From Opisthorchis felineus (taxonomy: Eukaryota > Platyhelminthes > Trematoda > Opisthorchiida > Opisthorchiidae), in NCBI GenBank assembly GCA_004794785.1, contig SJOL01009432.1, positions 196,747 to 260,746 on the forward strand: 64,000 nt of DNA, given 5' to 3'. The notes under the pieces were generated by a model. It ran no database searches and was not told the origin of the DNA. It saw nothing but the letters and a program-made list of their open reading frames with translations. Shown one piece after another: positions 12,160 through 24,779 of the stretch (position 1 is the stretch's first letter; each line of letters begins with the position of its first letter). Made by a program: the position numbers and the translations under genes.

Positions 12160-12760
12160 GCGTTGGTACGATCCCTCGGTTTAGCTCACGCATTAAAATT
12201 CTTCTGGAAATTCGATTACTTCATAGCAGTCACTTGTTAGTCCTAAACTTTTCACGATGCTCGTAGAGGACCTCATAACTACCAGCCAAAGAGACTTGGA
12301 ATGTTAGTTATAAAACAGGATGTAATCCTGAAAAGAAATGCACCACACGTTTTGTCCTGGTTACGATTCATCAGGTAGATGTCGCAAAATTGGTCACACG
12401 TCCCTTTGGTCAATCATCTTCACCATTTACCGTAGCGTCACGTGATCACTGACCACAACTGAGCGCATAGAGAATATGTATCACGGTGATTCTCTGGTTT
12501 AACTCAAGAGCTGATATTTGCCAGGAAGTTTGACTATTTGAGAGCAGTCGTGTTTTAGTCCCACTCTTTTCACGATTCTCGTGAAGGACCTGATAATTGC
12601 CAATTGGATCTGAAAATGTTCATTTGGTCAATCTGGATTATGTCCTGGTTGAGGTTCATCATACTCATTAGGGACCCATGGTGCTCCGCCTGGTGAGTCC
12701 CAACCGGGACAAAAACGTACAGGGCTTGTTTTCAGGATTGACAACACCCTGTTTCTGGTG
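12160..12760 (+). repeat. Tandem ~308-bp repeat with hammerhead-like motif
   Basis: Two diverged copies offset by about 308 bp, e.g. GAGGACCTCATAACTACCAG (12267) against GAAGGACCTGATAATTGCCA (12583), and TTTTCACGAT in both. The second copy holds CTGGTGAGTCCC AACC GGGACAAAAACGTAC at 12689-12719, shaped like a hammerhead core with a perfect GTCCC/GGGAC stem II but two core changes. It may be another retrozyme-like or Sm-alpha-like family. In the intron between exons 25 and 26. Confidence 0.5.
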
Positions 12761-12824
12761 TGATTATTCTGGTTGGCTAGTATCACGTCAGGATCTGACT
12801 TCGTATACACTAAAGCTGACCGGT

Positions 12825-12925
12825 ATTACATAGCGTCGACCCTAGAAGGATTCGAACACCGGTCGCCTGAGATGCGAGGGAAGCGTGTTAACGCTGTACC
12901 ACCAGCGCAGGCCGGACACACCTGT
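12825..12925 (-). repeat. tRNA-derived SINE-like segment
   Basis: Minus strand shows A-box-like TGGTACAGCGT and B-box TGTTCGAATCC separated by about 40 bases, strongly tRNA-like; a D-arm can be drawn but the acceptor stem does not pair well. Best read as a tRNA-derived SINE or tRNA pseudogene. Lies next to the tandem 308-bp repeat. Confidence 0.5.
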
Positions 12926-14058
12926 CTTATCACCCGGTCTGATCGAAATTATCTATTGCTTCAAGTATAACATTTCGTATTTCCTTAGTCATGTTGCTAA
13001 CTCTTGAACCAACCAGCAAGAGAAAACACTTTTGAAGTAACTCTATAACAGCTTGTCTGAGAATTCGGTCGTAGTACGGAGAGAAAAAAGGACGTGGCAC
13101 AGCTGCACGGTCGTACTCTAGAAGTTGTTGTTGTAGGAAGGGCGGTCGAATAAAAAAGGCACTGTATTCCAAAAAGTGCCATTTAGATGTGTACAGAACA
13201 GAAAAATAACCAACTAAGCAACATAGCGAAAATTAAAGAGAGCATTCAGGGACATACCAAAATCGTGCTCACGTGCGACAATTCTCTTCTCTCATTCAGT
13301 AGTTTTTGAACATGAACCAACTCACATTACTAGTTTACGTAGGAAATATATTCAGTGTGTTTCTCCATATTCCATAACTGTTTAACTTTTGTGCCTATTG
13401 TTGATCTATGATAAATCTCGGGTGATTCATCAAAACGAATCAAGCGGGAACTTCATACCTATTGAATGGTACCCATAACTACCCATAACTGACGGCTTGC
13501 TTCACTTTCACGAGTCTGATTTTGGAGCCGTTCGCAATGGTTTATTGGTTCTTCAAGTATTCATTTTTAAAGCCTTTCATCTGTATCCACAGAACACCTG
13601 AAGGCCTTAACACAAGTATACTATAGTCGCCTGCTTACCGCATGTACACTCAGTTTGCTTTTAAACATTAAAAAATGAACCACTGAATACCTGGCCTATC
13701 AGGCTATAAGAAATTTCATCGGGCTAAAACAAGATTACTGTGTACTCTAACGAAACATTCATCAACTTGAGAAAGAGGAATACCTGGATAGTAGGCAAGT
13801 ATGTCGAATAGGGTGCATATGGAGCCTCGGGCATAAAGAAGCTATCTGACTACCAAACTAAGGTGCGAGCCAACGGAGAAATGGTTTTCGCCAAGATCAG
13901 CATCTGGATACAGAAGAGCTGGTAGGTCAAGATGTCGAGTCAGTTGACCATAGTGCAGCTTCACCAATTGAATTGCTTGGCGCATTGAACAGATGCCTAG
14001 ATAATTATGTGTGGACCGTCTCAGTTTTCTTGTTTAGTACTAGAATAGATTTACTCAC
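12926..14058. other. Rest of intron between exons 25 and 26
   Basis: Apart from the tandem repeat and SINE-like piece to its left, nothing recognised. An 80-codon minus frame at 12930-13172 is unassigned. Confidence 0.6.
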
Positions 14059-14261
14059 GTCCTGTTCAAACGTCCCGTGCTCGTCCAGAGTGAGAAGGTT
14101 CTGCTCCAGCAAAGCGAGACCAGCGGCATAGAGAGACACTTCATCCAGCTGTAGCACTCCCAAGGCAACCCAAAATAGCGGCAGATGAGTAGCCGAATTG
14201 GCGGGCAGCAATGGCAATAGGCGGGTCAGGCACATGATGATCGACTCAATCAGATAAAGTT
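14059..14261 (-). CDS. NF1: NF1 exon 25 of window: HEAT-like region
   Basis: Encodes LYLIESIIMCLTRLLPLLP, LFWVALGVLQLDEVSLYAAG and LALLEQNLLTLDEHGTFEQD, clear neurofibromin. Acceptor ..CATTTCAG, donor GAC|GTGAGT, phase 1 in, 0 out. Confidence 0.97.
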
Positions 14262-15831
14262 CTGAAATGAGACATTAAAAGAAAGGTAGTTGATACAACG
14301 CACGCACATGGTCCCCACAAGGTTTATCAGGTTTATCTACCAGAAATGATCCATAAATGGCAACGATGAATTTCAGCCTCATTCCAGCCAAAATTTATGG
14401 AGAGCATGTTTGAGTGTGCCAGTCAACAATAATATGGAGCACTGAACATTGAGCATGAATTAGTCAAGAACAGCTTGCACCGAAACAACTATGGACGGTT
14501 TTGTGAGGTTCTAAAGTCGGTAGTACGTTGGTAAAACCATGAGGCAGTAAAATGGGGGGAACTGGAGGGTCACCAAGCCACTGCACGATAGTACGGTAGA
14601 CTCGAGGCACCAGAACTTGAATGTGGATACGAAGGAGGTAGGGTGATTGAAAAAGACCGGCAGACAAATCTTAGTGATGTGTGTTCAGGGTGAAAATGAG
14701 AACCTGGATGTTGACTAGCTGACCGCTTGCACAGTCTCACTTCAGAGTCACCGCTTGTACGAGAAATCTGATTAGGAGAATTCGAGGTAAGAGTCTCGAG
14801 GTCTCGGTTCAGCTTCTCAACAATATCGGGCATTTGTTTCAGTGACACATGGAATATACAATATACAAACAAGAAAACATAGGATCTTCCCCGAAATTCG
14901 TGACATTCACAACTCTGATGATTCCTATAGGACGCTTCTCGGCTTTTCGTCAAAAACCGATATTGCGTAGCAGGATCAATCCAGAAATTCGCAATTATAA
15001 GTAAGCAACTAGGGAAGGAAAACGTATCACCGGTCAAATAAAATGATGTTTCAGGTGTCATTAAAATAGAATACATTAACAACACTGCTGACCAGCCACC
15101 CCTTGCTGAGTGACATTATACAACTGTTATCTCACAGTCTGTGGGGCTCTAGCTCCCTAGAGAGTATCGAGATGCACATTGTTGATGATTTTCAATGAGG
15201 CTTCATGGCTGTATGGTGCATTCAAGCGTTCCGGCATACGTTGACCTTGGTAGTATGTTGGGACATTGGTAGCTCGGGTGCATTCACTGGCAATTGACTT
15301 GCAAGTCAAGACTTCAATTGACTGAAAGTCCATGGGACATGCTCGGCGAACACATCAACAGCCACCTGATCAAGTATCAATACACTGACCTTACTTTACA
15401 CCAATCGACTTTGTCACACACAAAAATGTACCAGTGGTTAAGTGCTCATACTGGCAAACGACTCATACCTAGAAGGTTTGACATATCGACCATAAACGCA
15501 CATATCAAACAATACAGGACAGAAAATAAATGCTAAATGCAAATGTACGAATTGGGCTTTAGGGTACACACTAAGTCTAGGCCAATAATTCTCGGAAAGG
15601 GTCTACATGTTTTCCCTTGAAACACCTTGACGGACGTGCGAGACAGGTAGACTATAAAGCTTGATAGTCTTAAAAGATACGTACTGGCAACAGTTCAGTT
15701 CCATCGAGGAGGTTGCCTCATTTATCATAAGCCCTTTTTTCGGTCCAGTCCAACAGGACGAGCAAGTATCAAAGAAGTTTATGAGATTAGTAAAATACCA
15801 CAAAAACGGAGCTCAACGAAATCATCCATAC
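14262..15831. other. Intron between exons 24 and 25
   Basis: 1.6 kb; one weak SINE-like piece near 15.2 kb, otherwise nothing. A 171-codon minus frame (14570-15085) is unassigned and unneeded by phase. Confidence 0.6.
15150..15290 (+). repeat. Partial copy of the SINE-like repeat
   Basis: GAGATGCACATTGTTGATGA and the following GAGGCTTCATGGCTGTATGG resemble the repeat at 37.9 kb, including a degraded A-box-like start, but no clear B box. Low-confidence relation by eye. Confidence 0.35.
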
Positions 15832-16022
15832 CTGCTTGACCGGTGTCAACAGTCCGATGACGAAGATCTTTCTCCATATCCAACTCATTTGCGTATGACT
15901 CCAGAGCGCGAGACATGATACGCAACAGTTGTTTGATATCGGTGTCGGTAAATCCTTTGCAGATGCAACCGAGTACTATTATTGCACGAGGTTGGAGTGC
16001 CGGATTATTCTGAAATGCAAAT
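15832..16022 (-). CDS. NF1: NF1 exon 24 of window: HEAT-like region
   Basis: Encodes FAFQNNPALQPRAIIVLGCI and DIKQLLRIMSRALESYANEL, matching neurofibromin. Acceptor ..TTTTTTTAG; first base completes a Lys codon split with exon 23. Donor GCAG|GTATGG, phase 1 out. Confidence 0.97.
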
Positions 16023-18389
16023 CTAAAAAAACCGGGCAACTCAGAATATACTGAAGCTGATATTCAACTAAAAGCAATTCCATGAACTCCAAACATCGGA
16101 CAAGGGGGAAAGAACTGTGTTTCTCGTTTTCATACGGGGGTGGGGGAGGGGACTTCCTCGTTATTGTAACAGATAGAACATCAGAATCGATGATTACTGA
16201 TGTGAGCAATGTGCACAGAAGTTGGTCAATAAATGCATGTAGGGTTCAAGCATTCTTCTTGAACAAGGAAGAACAAAGTTCCGATTTCCGGAGAGAATGG
16301 GTTAGAGTTGCGAATAAGTTGATAGGCATAGAGGCCTAAAATATGAGGCTATGAAGCAAGATTCATCGTCTTAGACATCTTTGGTGTTGCGCCTAAAAAT
16401 ATTACACAATTTCACGGGAGATCTAAACGGTGTAACATAGCATTCAGAGTCTATCACCTGATCCTGTTGAGCCGTGCCCCAAATCATGTTTCCGAATAAC
16501 GCGGTGATATGCAATTCAAAAGCGAAAGCATAATCAGTAAGTACTCACGGACTTAATACTGAACAGTTTGAGAAGACGATTTTATGATGCAACGGCGGTA
16601 TTTCACATCAGAAAATGAAATGAAACATGCACCAACACAATGTACAGATAGATTTAACTCGCGTGGAAGAAGATATTCAGCACCAGCGACTGTTTTGGCT
16701 GGTTGGTTTTGCTATTGTAGTCAGTACAAAGTCATATCTAGGTAGTTTTTTTTTACTAAACAGTTTGTTTTTCCGTTTGAGAATGTAGTTTGGTATTTGA
16801 CTGATGCATGTGGAAAAACGGTTTTCCAGGTTAATTAGTTATGAAAAGGTCGTTGGTTTCATGAACTGCACGTCTATGATCTGGGACGTTCTCAAAACAA
16901 CAGTTCACTTCCACATTCAACACAAATCGAAGAGTCACTCCCAACTGTGCCGCGAAGAACGTCCAGAGCAGGAGAGTCGGAGAACCAGGACCCTATTCAC
17001 TTAGTAGATTATTGTTCGATATTTGTAAGGTGTTGGTAGTGCGTAGCGTATTTCGCCCAGACTGGGACTCAAGACTGCAACGGGACCGTGACTCTCACCA
17101 TATAAACCCATTACGAGTCCACTAACCATACTTGTATGGTCACACACTAGGTTGTTGGTCACCAGATCAACCCAGAAACTAGACAGGAGAGAGAGAGAAA
17201 CGGAGGAAGTTGTACACGAACAAACTGAAACACTCAGCAAGGGACAGTTATACCCTTAAACATTCACTACAACAGTTACCGTTTTATACCTACTCTTAAA
17301 TCAACACACCTGATACTAGTATATAAACGTTGCACGCAAAATTGCTCAAAAGATTGCGACCGTGTGGAGTTGGATAGTAGCCGCTTGGAATTACTTTATG
17401 GTGACGACGTGCGACCTGTCCATTCTATTTAAAATCACTCTGTACATGTGTTATGCACGAGTTGCGACAACCAGCGATACACTCTACTGAATGTCCGTTC
17501 ATTTCGCCTACGCAGCCCTTTTCTTCTTTCGTTCGGTCACGGTGGTATGGCCTGACAATACTGATAGTCCGAACCCTGTGTTCTCAGTGTAGCGCGAATT
17601 TTTTCACGGAAAATGGAAATTCACGGAGAAAACGGAAATGGGCTCTCGCGGACAAAACCGCGAATTCTTGGATTTCCCCGAGAAGATTGCGCAGAATGCC
17701 ACATGCTTTCTGGTTTCAAAGTGGATTTTTGGCTTCCTGATGTTCCATCAGCCAAGTTATATAATTCGAATTCGAGGTTTCATTTGTAAATCTGTAAAGC
17801 TAAACACGCCGACTACTAGTTAGAAAATGCATAATCGAGAATCTCTTATGTGTCTCTTATGTTGGATTAATCGTAAATGGACCAATAAGCCACAATGACA
17901 TCGTTGAGTTTCTAGCCTATACATACAGCCCGCTATGTATGAGCACCCGTGTGTGTGCACATTTTATTCAGTATACTATAACAGGGCTGTCTGGCTCAGG
18001 GGAGAGTTACATACTTTTCTCAGTCAGATTAGACGACCCATAAATAAAGACACAGCCTACCTCTTTTTCGCTTTCTGATATTATCTAAGGTTTATGCTTT
18101 GAATATACTGCAAGATAGCAAGGAATAAGTATGCACTTATATGGCGCTCGCAAATTAGATAGGTACAACAAAAATGCTAAAACCTAAACTGATGTAACTT
18201 GATAAAATGACGGAGTACCGCTGAATTATTCAATATCTTATGCGTTTCAAAAGCACGATTTTTCGGAAGACGAGTCCTGCAACCCAATTGGCCAGCCTAA
18301 GCAACAGGTGTTATGTCCTTTCGAAATAAGATAATCCATGTAACACGACCGAATGTGTTTGGTCTTCGGAATTCGTTTGCAGACGTGGT
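16023..18389. other. Part of intron between exons 23 and 24
   Basis: G-rich run near 16136-16150 (GGGGGTGGGGGAGGGG), otherwise no recognised repeat or coding sequence. Confidence 0.6.
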
Positions 18390-18770
18390 ACTGCGCCTAA
18401 CTCACATCCTGGACCGAGTGAACATAGATGGCACGTAAAAATGAAAGTTTTTCTGTAAAGAGTGGGTGTGGTGGTGGAACAGATAAAATGAATTGAAAAA
18501 TAGCAGGTGCTGTGTATAAAGCGTTTTGGCCGAAAACATGAAGCGCGGAAGATCGCGCAAACACTACGCAAAAAAAACGAATATTCTGGTGCGATGAGCC
18601 GGAAATCTCAGCGCAAAAATCACGTGTCCAGGTGAGTAATTCCGCAGCAATTCGACCACAACGAATAAACTTGGTGTCAAATTTACCGCGCACACTACGA
18701 CTTGAAGTCGTAGCAACAAGAGGATCAAGCTGATGTTCCATCAGGTCAGTGAGTAAATTGTTGACAGCCT
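18390..18770 (-). other. Unassigned open frame in NF1 intron, with 19-bp palindrome
   Basis: Minus-strand open frame of ~114 codons that can be extended upstream to an acceptor-like CTCTAG. It reads AVNNLLTDLMEHQLDPLV and GKFDTKFIRCGRIAAELL, protein-like in composition but unrecognised. It cannot be an extra in-frame NF1 exon: the phase (2) needed between exons 23 and 24 would bring a stop. A perfect 9-bp inverted repeat with one-base spacer, CTACGACTTGAAGTCGTAG, lies at 18695-18713. Could be a mobile-element remnant or chance. Confidence 0.25.
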
Positions 18771-19217
18771 AGAGATGTTTGCAAGCCTAGTGCGCAGTGG
18801 AGTGGGTTGAGGTGAGCGGATGGAGTCTAAACAATAACTTGACTTATAGCTTGCTAATCGGTGATTTTTTGGTATAGACGTGTTTCGGGATTGCCCACAC
18901 TATCCCTGTATTCGTAGGTTATGTCAAATGTAAACAGTGACAAAGCCATAGCGAAACCAAGAGAATTAATGACCTTGAAGGTCATTTTGGAGGAGTTACA
19001 TGTTGGAGGATTACTCGGTGTAGAGGTAAGAAGAGCAGCCCTTCAACACCACAGAGTACCTCTGAAATTTGCGTAGTTATGCAAAAATCCTCATATAGGA
19101 AGTGGTCGCTATGGGGAGTGGTCACTCTGGTGGGGGGGGGGCTGCATTAGTTCGCAGAATGATATTCTACAGCAAAACAGATAAAGTATAATGGAGACCT
19201 CAGAAAGACCAACTTAC

Positions 19218-20157
19218 TTTCGAGCCAAATTGGTCCACTGCTCAAGCCAGTGCGTAAATTCCGGTACTTCCTTTATTACGAGACTCATCACTTCCAGCAA
19301 CGTGTCCGTGAGGAATTCCAAGGAGCTGAGTGTCAAGCGTTCGGGCCTGTCCAGACCCTCGGTGCTTGCGGCTAACTGTGACCCTGGGGTTGTGATGAGT
19401 CCGTATGGTGTTGCAGTGAGTGATGGGTGGATACAGGAGCTCGTGCTAGTCGGCAGCTTTAAGAAACCAAACTGAGGTGACTCTGAAGGAACAAGGCGTG
19501 AAGATATTGATGGGTTATTTCGCATTTGAGTATCACCCGTAATCAAATTAAATCCATCTCGAGAAGACTGGTTGTGCAACGGGAAAATAGTTCCACCAGA
19601 AGGCCCAGTGTGGGTTGCGGAATAAGCAGCCGTATGGCGTGAAGAGTCCATCGACGTGCCTGAACAAGGCTCATGTAAAAGACGATTTGCTGAATCAACA
19701 GATGTTTCTTCATCAACTAGGATTATTGACGGAGGCCCGAGATTACTCGGACTAGCAGTAGATTTCTTTCTCAGTTCAGTTGGACCGTAGGTGGCGTAGG
19801 GAGCAGCGGTTCCGGTTCGCAGTGCCCCAGGTTTGGACAGGTTATCCGCCGTAGGTAACGACGTGTTCGATTCGCTTGTACTGGTGCTACATCCACTACT
19901 AATGCTTCCACGACCTGTTTGGTTACTCGGTGCGGTTGGTGCATTGGCCGTCGCACCAGCTGATAAAGCGTGGGTTAGGGGGACTACCAAAGGTTGAGAT
20001 ACAGTACCACTTACAACTAGACCGGATCGTTCACCGGGGCGGAAATGAGGGAATGCACTGATTGGAGCACATTTACAGTGTTGAATTCCAAACACTTCGT
20101 AGAACTTGGGCAGCGTGAACTCAGCCAGTAACTGACGGAGTTGTTGAACAGTTTTAT
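19218..20157 (-). CDS. NF1: NF1 exon 23 of window, with ~200-residue Ser/Thr/Pro insertion
   Basis: 940 nt. Conserved start (QQLRQLLAEFTLPKFYEVFG) and end (SLEFLTDTLLEVM, THWLEQWTNLARK). Between them human has about 30 residues; here about 235 residues rich in Ser, Thr, Pro and Gly, so a net gain near 200. No stop interrupts it. Likely a disordered loop between HEAT-like helices. Acceptor ..GACTTCAG, donor AA|GTAAGT, phase 1 in, 2 out. Confidence 0.95.
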
Positions 20158-21706
20158 CTGAAGTCAAGTGACGGCAACCAAGTTATATAGAGCAATAGAA
20201 GTTTCCACATTGCCGTAAATCCAAAAAAGAGTGTCTTCAGTAGAGTTCTGAAGAATAGCAAACAGCTAAAGGTACAGCAGTAGGTGAATAAATAAATATT
20301 TAGGTATAATGATTTGTATCTATAGGAACCTTAATCCGATCAATCCCAATCATTTCACAACGGAGACTTCTTTAGGGTACAGGACATCTCGCACTACGGA
20401 TAATATTTGCCACTCAACTTATCCGTTCAGAACAAAGGAGGAAACATACCATTTAACTAGCCGAATAGACACGGCAACAGCTCAAGGATTGTTAAATCTC
20501 TCGCCCAAAAACAACTGGGTGACGGAGAGACCAGTATCTGACCTTTAGCCAGGCTTTGTTAGTGCCTTGCACCCGGAAATTAGCAGCCTTCATTCGGCCC
20601 GGGTATTCGAGTGGATAAGATTGTGGATCACCTTTTAGATGACCCGGATACGGGCCTCATATATGACTTTATAAAACAGATGCAGAGACATTACAGTTGT
20701 TCTGTTCAAATGGGTTCTCACCAGAATCAGCATTGGCAGGAATATAACAGTAATACATATTGACGCTTGACTATCATCGGTTTTTGATCTGTCATGCGTA
20801 TTACGGAACCTATACTAGGAGTTAGCAACCTGACGAAAGACGGTTTTAAAGTGTTTGGTTAAGAGATTCATTAGCGTGCTTTTATTGTTCCCGTGTTTGC
20901 CTGTATAGTGTCTGCATAGAGGAGCACGCTGCATTAATGTGTTCAGATACTCCGTAGATAGCACACCAATTAGACAGTTCCTCTAGAATAAGAACAGACC
21001 GAGAGAACCAGTGTTCCACAGCGACATTTCGCTGCAGTACATTCATAGTTAATTTGAACGTCTGATTGTGAAAAAAAGGATATAAGGGGATAGGGAGGAA
21101 ACCTGGTGTTAGCCTACTACAATCATTCCGGGGTGCCTACACCACCAGACACTAATTCGGACAATCTGGATGGTGACTGGAAACAGGACATCGATTAGCA
21201 GCTACTTCTTGCAACGTTTCAAGGGGGTTCACGCGGATCCCATCATGTAAGGCGAGTCGCATCGACAATACGAAGAATTTTCGTAATCACCTTCATAGCC
21301 TCTGTTGGATCAAAGATTAACTACCTCTCTGCCTGTGCCGCTCTGAATTGGGCACGGAAACCAGCACACTTTTGGTGCTGGATACTTTTTCGATTGAAGT
21401 GTGTGTTGCACAATCGGACACTCGTTTACTGATTGTCTCGCTGCGGATTTGTTGGCATTATCCCGCACAAGTCCATTAAGACCGAAGGATAGAATAGTTG
21501 GAAATGAAGGACATCGTCAATCAGAAGTTGAAAATACGGAGATCAAGCCAGAATGTTTCGGACAAATTTGTGAATCAGGGTATGGAATCTCCCATACTGA
21601 GGATCCCGTGCGAGAGAAGGAATGAGGTGTTTTGAGCGTGTTTTATCCTAAATCACCACACATGCAAGACATCGAAAACGCTAGTCAGCACCTGTTTTCA
21701 ACCCAC
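20158..21706. other. Intron between exons 22 and 23
   Basis: 1.5 kb; nothing recognised. Confidence 0.65.
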
Positions 21707-21850
21707 CTGAGAGCTGCTTTGCCAATGCCGAAGTGCATAACGAGTGGATTACATTGATGACAAACCCATGCATTGAAGCTCGAAGCGATAACGGTCCAGT
21801 GCAGACTAGTAGGGTGGCAATGTGAAACAGCCTAGGTAGGTGAGTGCGAA
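21707..21850 (-). CDS. NF1: NF1 exon 22 of window: HEAT-like region
   Basis: Short exon found by searching for the expected peptide. Encodes THLPRLFHIATLLVCTGPL and SLRASMHGFVINVIHSLCTS, close to human neurofibromin. Acceptor ..TTCGTTCCAG, donor TCAG|GTGGGT; phase 1 in and 1 out match exons 21 and 23. Confidence 0.96.
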
Positions 21851-23156
21851 CTGGAACGAAGAGTAGAGAGTGAAGTGAAACACAAATAGTTCAACTGGCC
21901 TCCAGAGATTTAAAAGAAGCCTACTGAAATCCAAACATCAAGAGGGATTGTGTAATCAGTGCGAACTACAATCTAGCACTTCTGTGAGCATTTACGGAAC
22001 AGACTGGGAACTGCTACGAGTATAACCCATCTGTCGAAGCTGGTTAGTTCTGAGAGCAATCGATCGTCACTACAGTTCGGTCGGCTATCTTCCTTGTTGC
22101 CCGTCCGGATTTGTACGTGTACCGTCATCCGAGGGACATATCCGAGCAGCAAGGTTGACCTTTGGCTGATAACGCACTGCCTACGTTACAGAGTAAAATA
22201 CTCATGGTGAAAGAACAGAAAGTCGTGGTTTCGTCTCTGCACAAATTCAATAGCTGCAACAACAATGGTTTCGGCCGAAGGAGATACAGTGATGCCCGAT
22301 ACGATCATTTCCTTCGGTGGGTTTGCTACTAAGAAAAAAGCATCTAATCAGATGATTAGAAAATGCATTCTAGAACTCCATTTTATAGGAAGCTAGTGCG
22401 GCGAAGATGATTTCAATGGGTCGGCCTTGTTGTCCGAAAACATGAGGTCCAGCTCTGTTAACCCCAACTGGCTCTTCCACAATATCGAAAGCAGCGTTGT
22501 CGTCAAGGCGGGCATCTGAACACCTGGATCGGCACCGTGATAGAGAACGGTTCGGCATGGCCGTATCCGTTGCGAAAACTGACTTGGGTCACAATGCGTG
22601 AATGCCGCTCATCGGCGGCAAAAGTAGGGTGCGTCTGAGAGGTCGGCTCATACTGGGACCGAATCTGAATAAGTAGTGAAAATCACCACAGATTCAGCAG
22701 TATCGATAGTGATTTGTGAATACTGAGGAGATTTTGGGGTTTCGATGGGATAACTTTCTGCAAGTGAAGTCAATCTATGCTGAAAATCCGTACAACCATT
22801 TCACTATTGTTGGGAATCCTCAGAGGTGGGCATTTCACAAGTATCAGGGATGATTCGATACCACAACCTCCCAGTTAGTAGTTGGGCATTACATCATTCC
22901 ACCACCAGTAGCCCGGCAACAATGGGATTAGCTTATAGTTGGGTCACAGCTTCACCATCCTTAAAACAGAGTTGGCATCAAATGACCGGATATTCGTTGA
23001 TGACTTCTCAGGTGAAAGGGTCGTGCAACCTGTGGAATTTTCCCCTTTTTGAGCAGGGTTCTTATGATTTTATCATCCAAGTGGGAGAAAAAACATCCAC
23101 AGTATCTGGTGTGCAGAATAAACTCAAGTGAGGTAGGTGAAAAAACAGTAACTTAC
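21851..23156. other. Intron between exons 21 and 22
   Basis: 1.3 kb. Around 22826-22960 the minus strand has a degenerate B-box-like stretch (GTATCGAATCATCC) that may be an old tRNA-derived repeat; otherwise nothing. Confidence 0.5.
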
Positions 23157-23274
23157 TGTCTATGCAGTTGTTGAACGACAACATGAGCAAATAACGCAGC
23201 ATCGGTGCAATTTCAGGCCATAGTGGATGATGTTCCAATAGTGTGGTAGGCGCTGAACAGGTCTTTTCAATAAA
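23157..23274 (-). CDS. NF1: NF1 exon 21 of window: HEAT-like region
   Basis: Encodes FIEKTCSAPTTLLEHHPLW and MLRYLLMLSFNNCID, matching neurofibromin. Acceptor ..GTTTTTGCAG, donor ACA|GTAAGT, phase 0 in, 1 out. Only 163 bp from exon 20. Confidence 0.96.
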
Positions 23275-23437
23275 CTGCAAAAACAGAGATAATGGGATAG
23301 ACAACACAGAAAAACTTCTACCGGTTTTCATTTTCAGATCTCAAACGAGTGTGCCACAAGGTGACTGAAACAACAAATGGCTAGTCACGAAGAGAGAACA
23401 TTCCAAAAGAGGGATTACAAGGGAACGCTGCACTTAC

Positions 23438-23695
23438 TCGACAGAGCTTCGACAAAACTTTCTTGGATACTAGTTGCACGTTAGCCGCTGCTAAAGCGAC
23501 TGACGTGTCAGCCATAATTTCTGCTTGCAGACTGCCAAGACCACAGCTCACTGAGCGCTGAATGAAACTATCCAACACAAGTCCCACTAATTGCGGAACT
23601 TGTCCCAGGTTACCCCAAATTTTCGTTTGGATCGATGGGTACATTTGTTCTTCATCAATTGTCAAGGTGATCAGCTTGTCGATGATGGATAGGAC
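23438..23695 (-). CDS. NF1: NF1 exon 20 of window: HEAT-like region
   Basis: 86 codons, phase 0. Encodes DKLITLTIDEEQMYPSIQT, KIWGNLGQ and GLGSLQAEIMADTSVALAA then VSKKVLSKLCR. Near-identical spacing to human. Acceptor ..CTATTTGTAG, donor CGA|GTAAGT. Confidence 0.97.
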
Positions 23696-24779
23696 CTACA
23701 AATAGGGTGAAAAAGTAGTGCTGAAGGCAACACTCAGGAGGAATTATCTCGGGTACAACCTCAAATGTCACGGAACTAACGACAGACATGATTATTTAGT
23801 GTCTGGATCTTAAGGAAACCAGACGCAGTGGGACGTGCCATGTGGGAGATGAACACATTTTAGTCCATGCTGTAAAGGGCAACAAAGAAAGATTATTTAG
23901 CCATGAGGGAGGCGTAGGACAGGACAAAAAACCGAAGATGGTCATAATGTGAAGGGCATTTGCTAAGTAAATTAACCGGAATACTGTTGTTAGATAACTC
24001 TAACTTGTTTCTCAGCAAAGCGAGATAAAGGAACTCAGATTCAATCTGCTTGCTGAAAACAACCAACAAGGTTTTTCCAATACAATTCAGTGTGCTTGAC
24101 AAATGTCTGACAAATCGATGTTCGCCTAATGGTTGGTGGCTGGGGGTTGGCTATTCTTTCCAGAAATAGAGAAATAATATCCATAAGTCTTTCTTCACCA
24201 TACCTAGGGAGTCAGTACCGCCCTTGTTGAATACACGGCTCGGGGAAACAGGGTACCACACAAGTGGTTCGCACGGTAAATTGAAGTCAATCAATAGTGC
24301 GGTTATCAACAAGTGTGAAACAGCCAAACTTACTGGTCAAACGTAAAATTCGACCATACGACCGAGTGGATGAAAAGTCTTTCCCTTTAATGGCTCTGGA
24401 ATGTCGGAAAGTCATGATGGTTCACTTTGGGACGCTTGAAGTTGAAGAAAAACTTTTTAGGGTTAACGGTCCAGCTTACCGATCATCCAATCTACCCATC
24501 CCTTTCGATTATTGTGGGGCTTATCATAAAGAGGGATATGATTTCGTCTGTCCGGTCTGTATGATTACATAATCCCATTCTGCCGAAATAGTCAGAAGCA
24601 ACGTCAACTCAATTCAATTTAATCTATCGGCTATAAACCGTGTACCATAGGCACATTGGTTCCAGCTGCTATAGTTTCGATCACCGGAAACTGGGAGTGT
24701 GGGACATACAGCCAAGTCTTGGAGGCGATGACATGTTTGGTTAGTTCGGGAACTGGGTAGCTACGCATTGAAGGCTATA

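Noticed and set aside
12825..12925. Functional tRNA gene
   Set aside because: A and B boxes are present, but the acceptor stem does not pair and it sits among repeats; a SINE-like or pseudogene origin is more likely.
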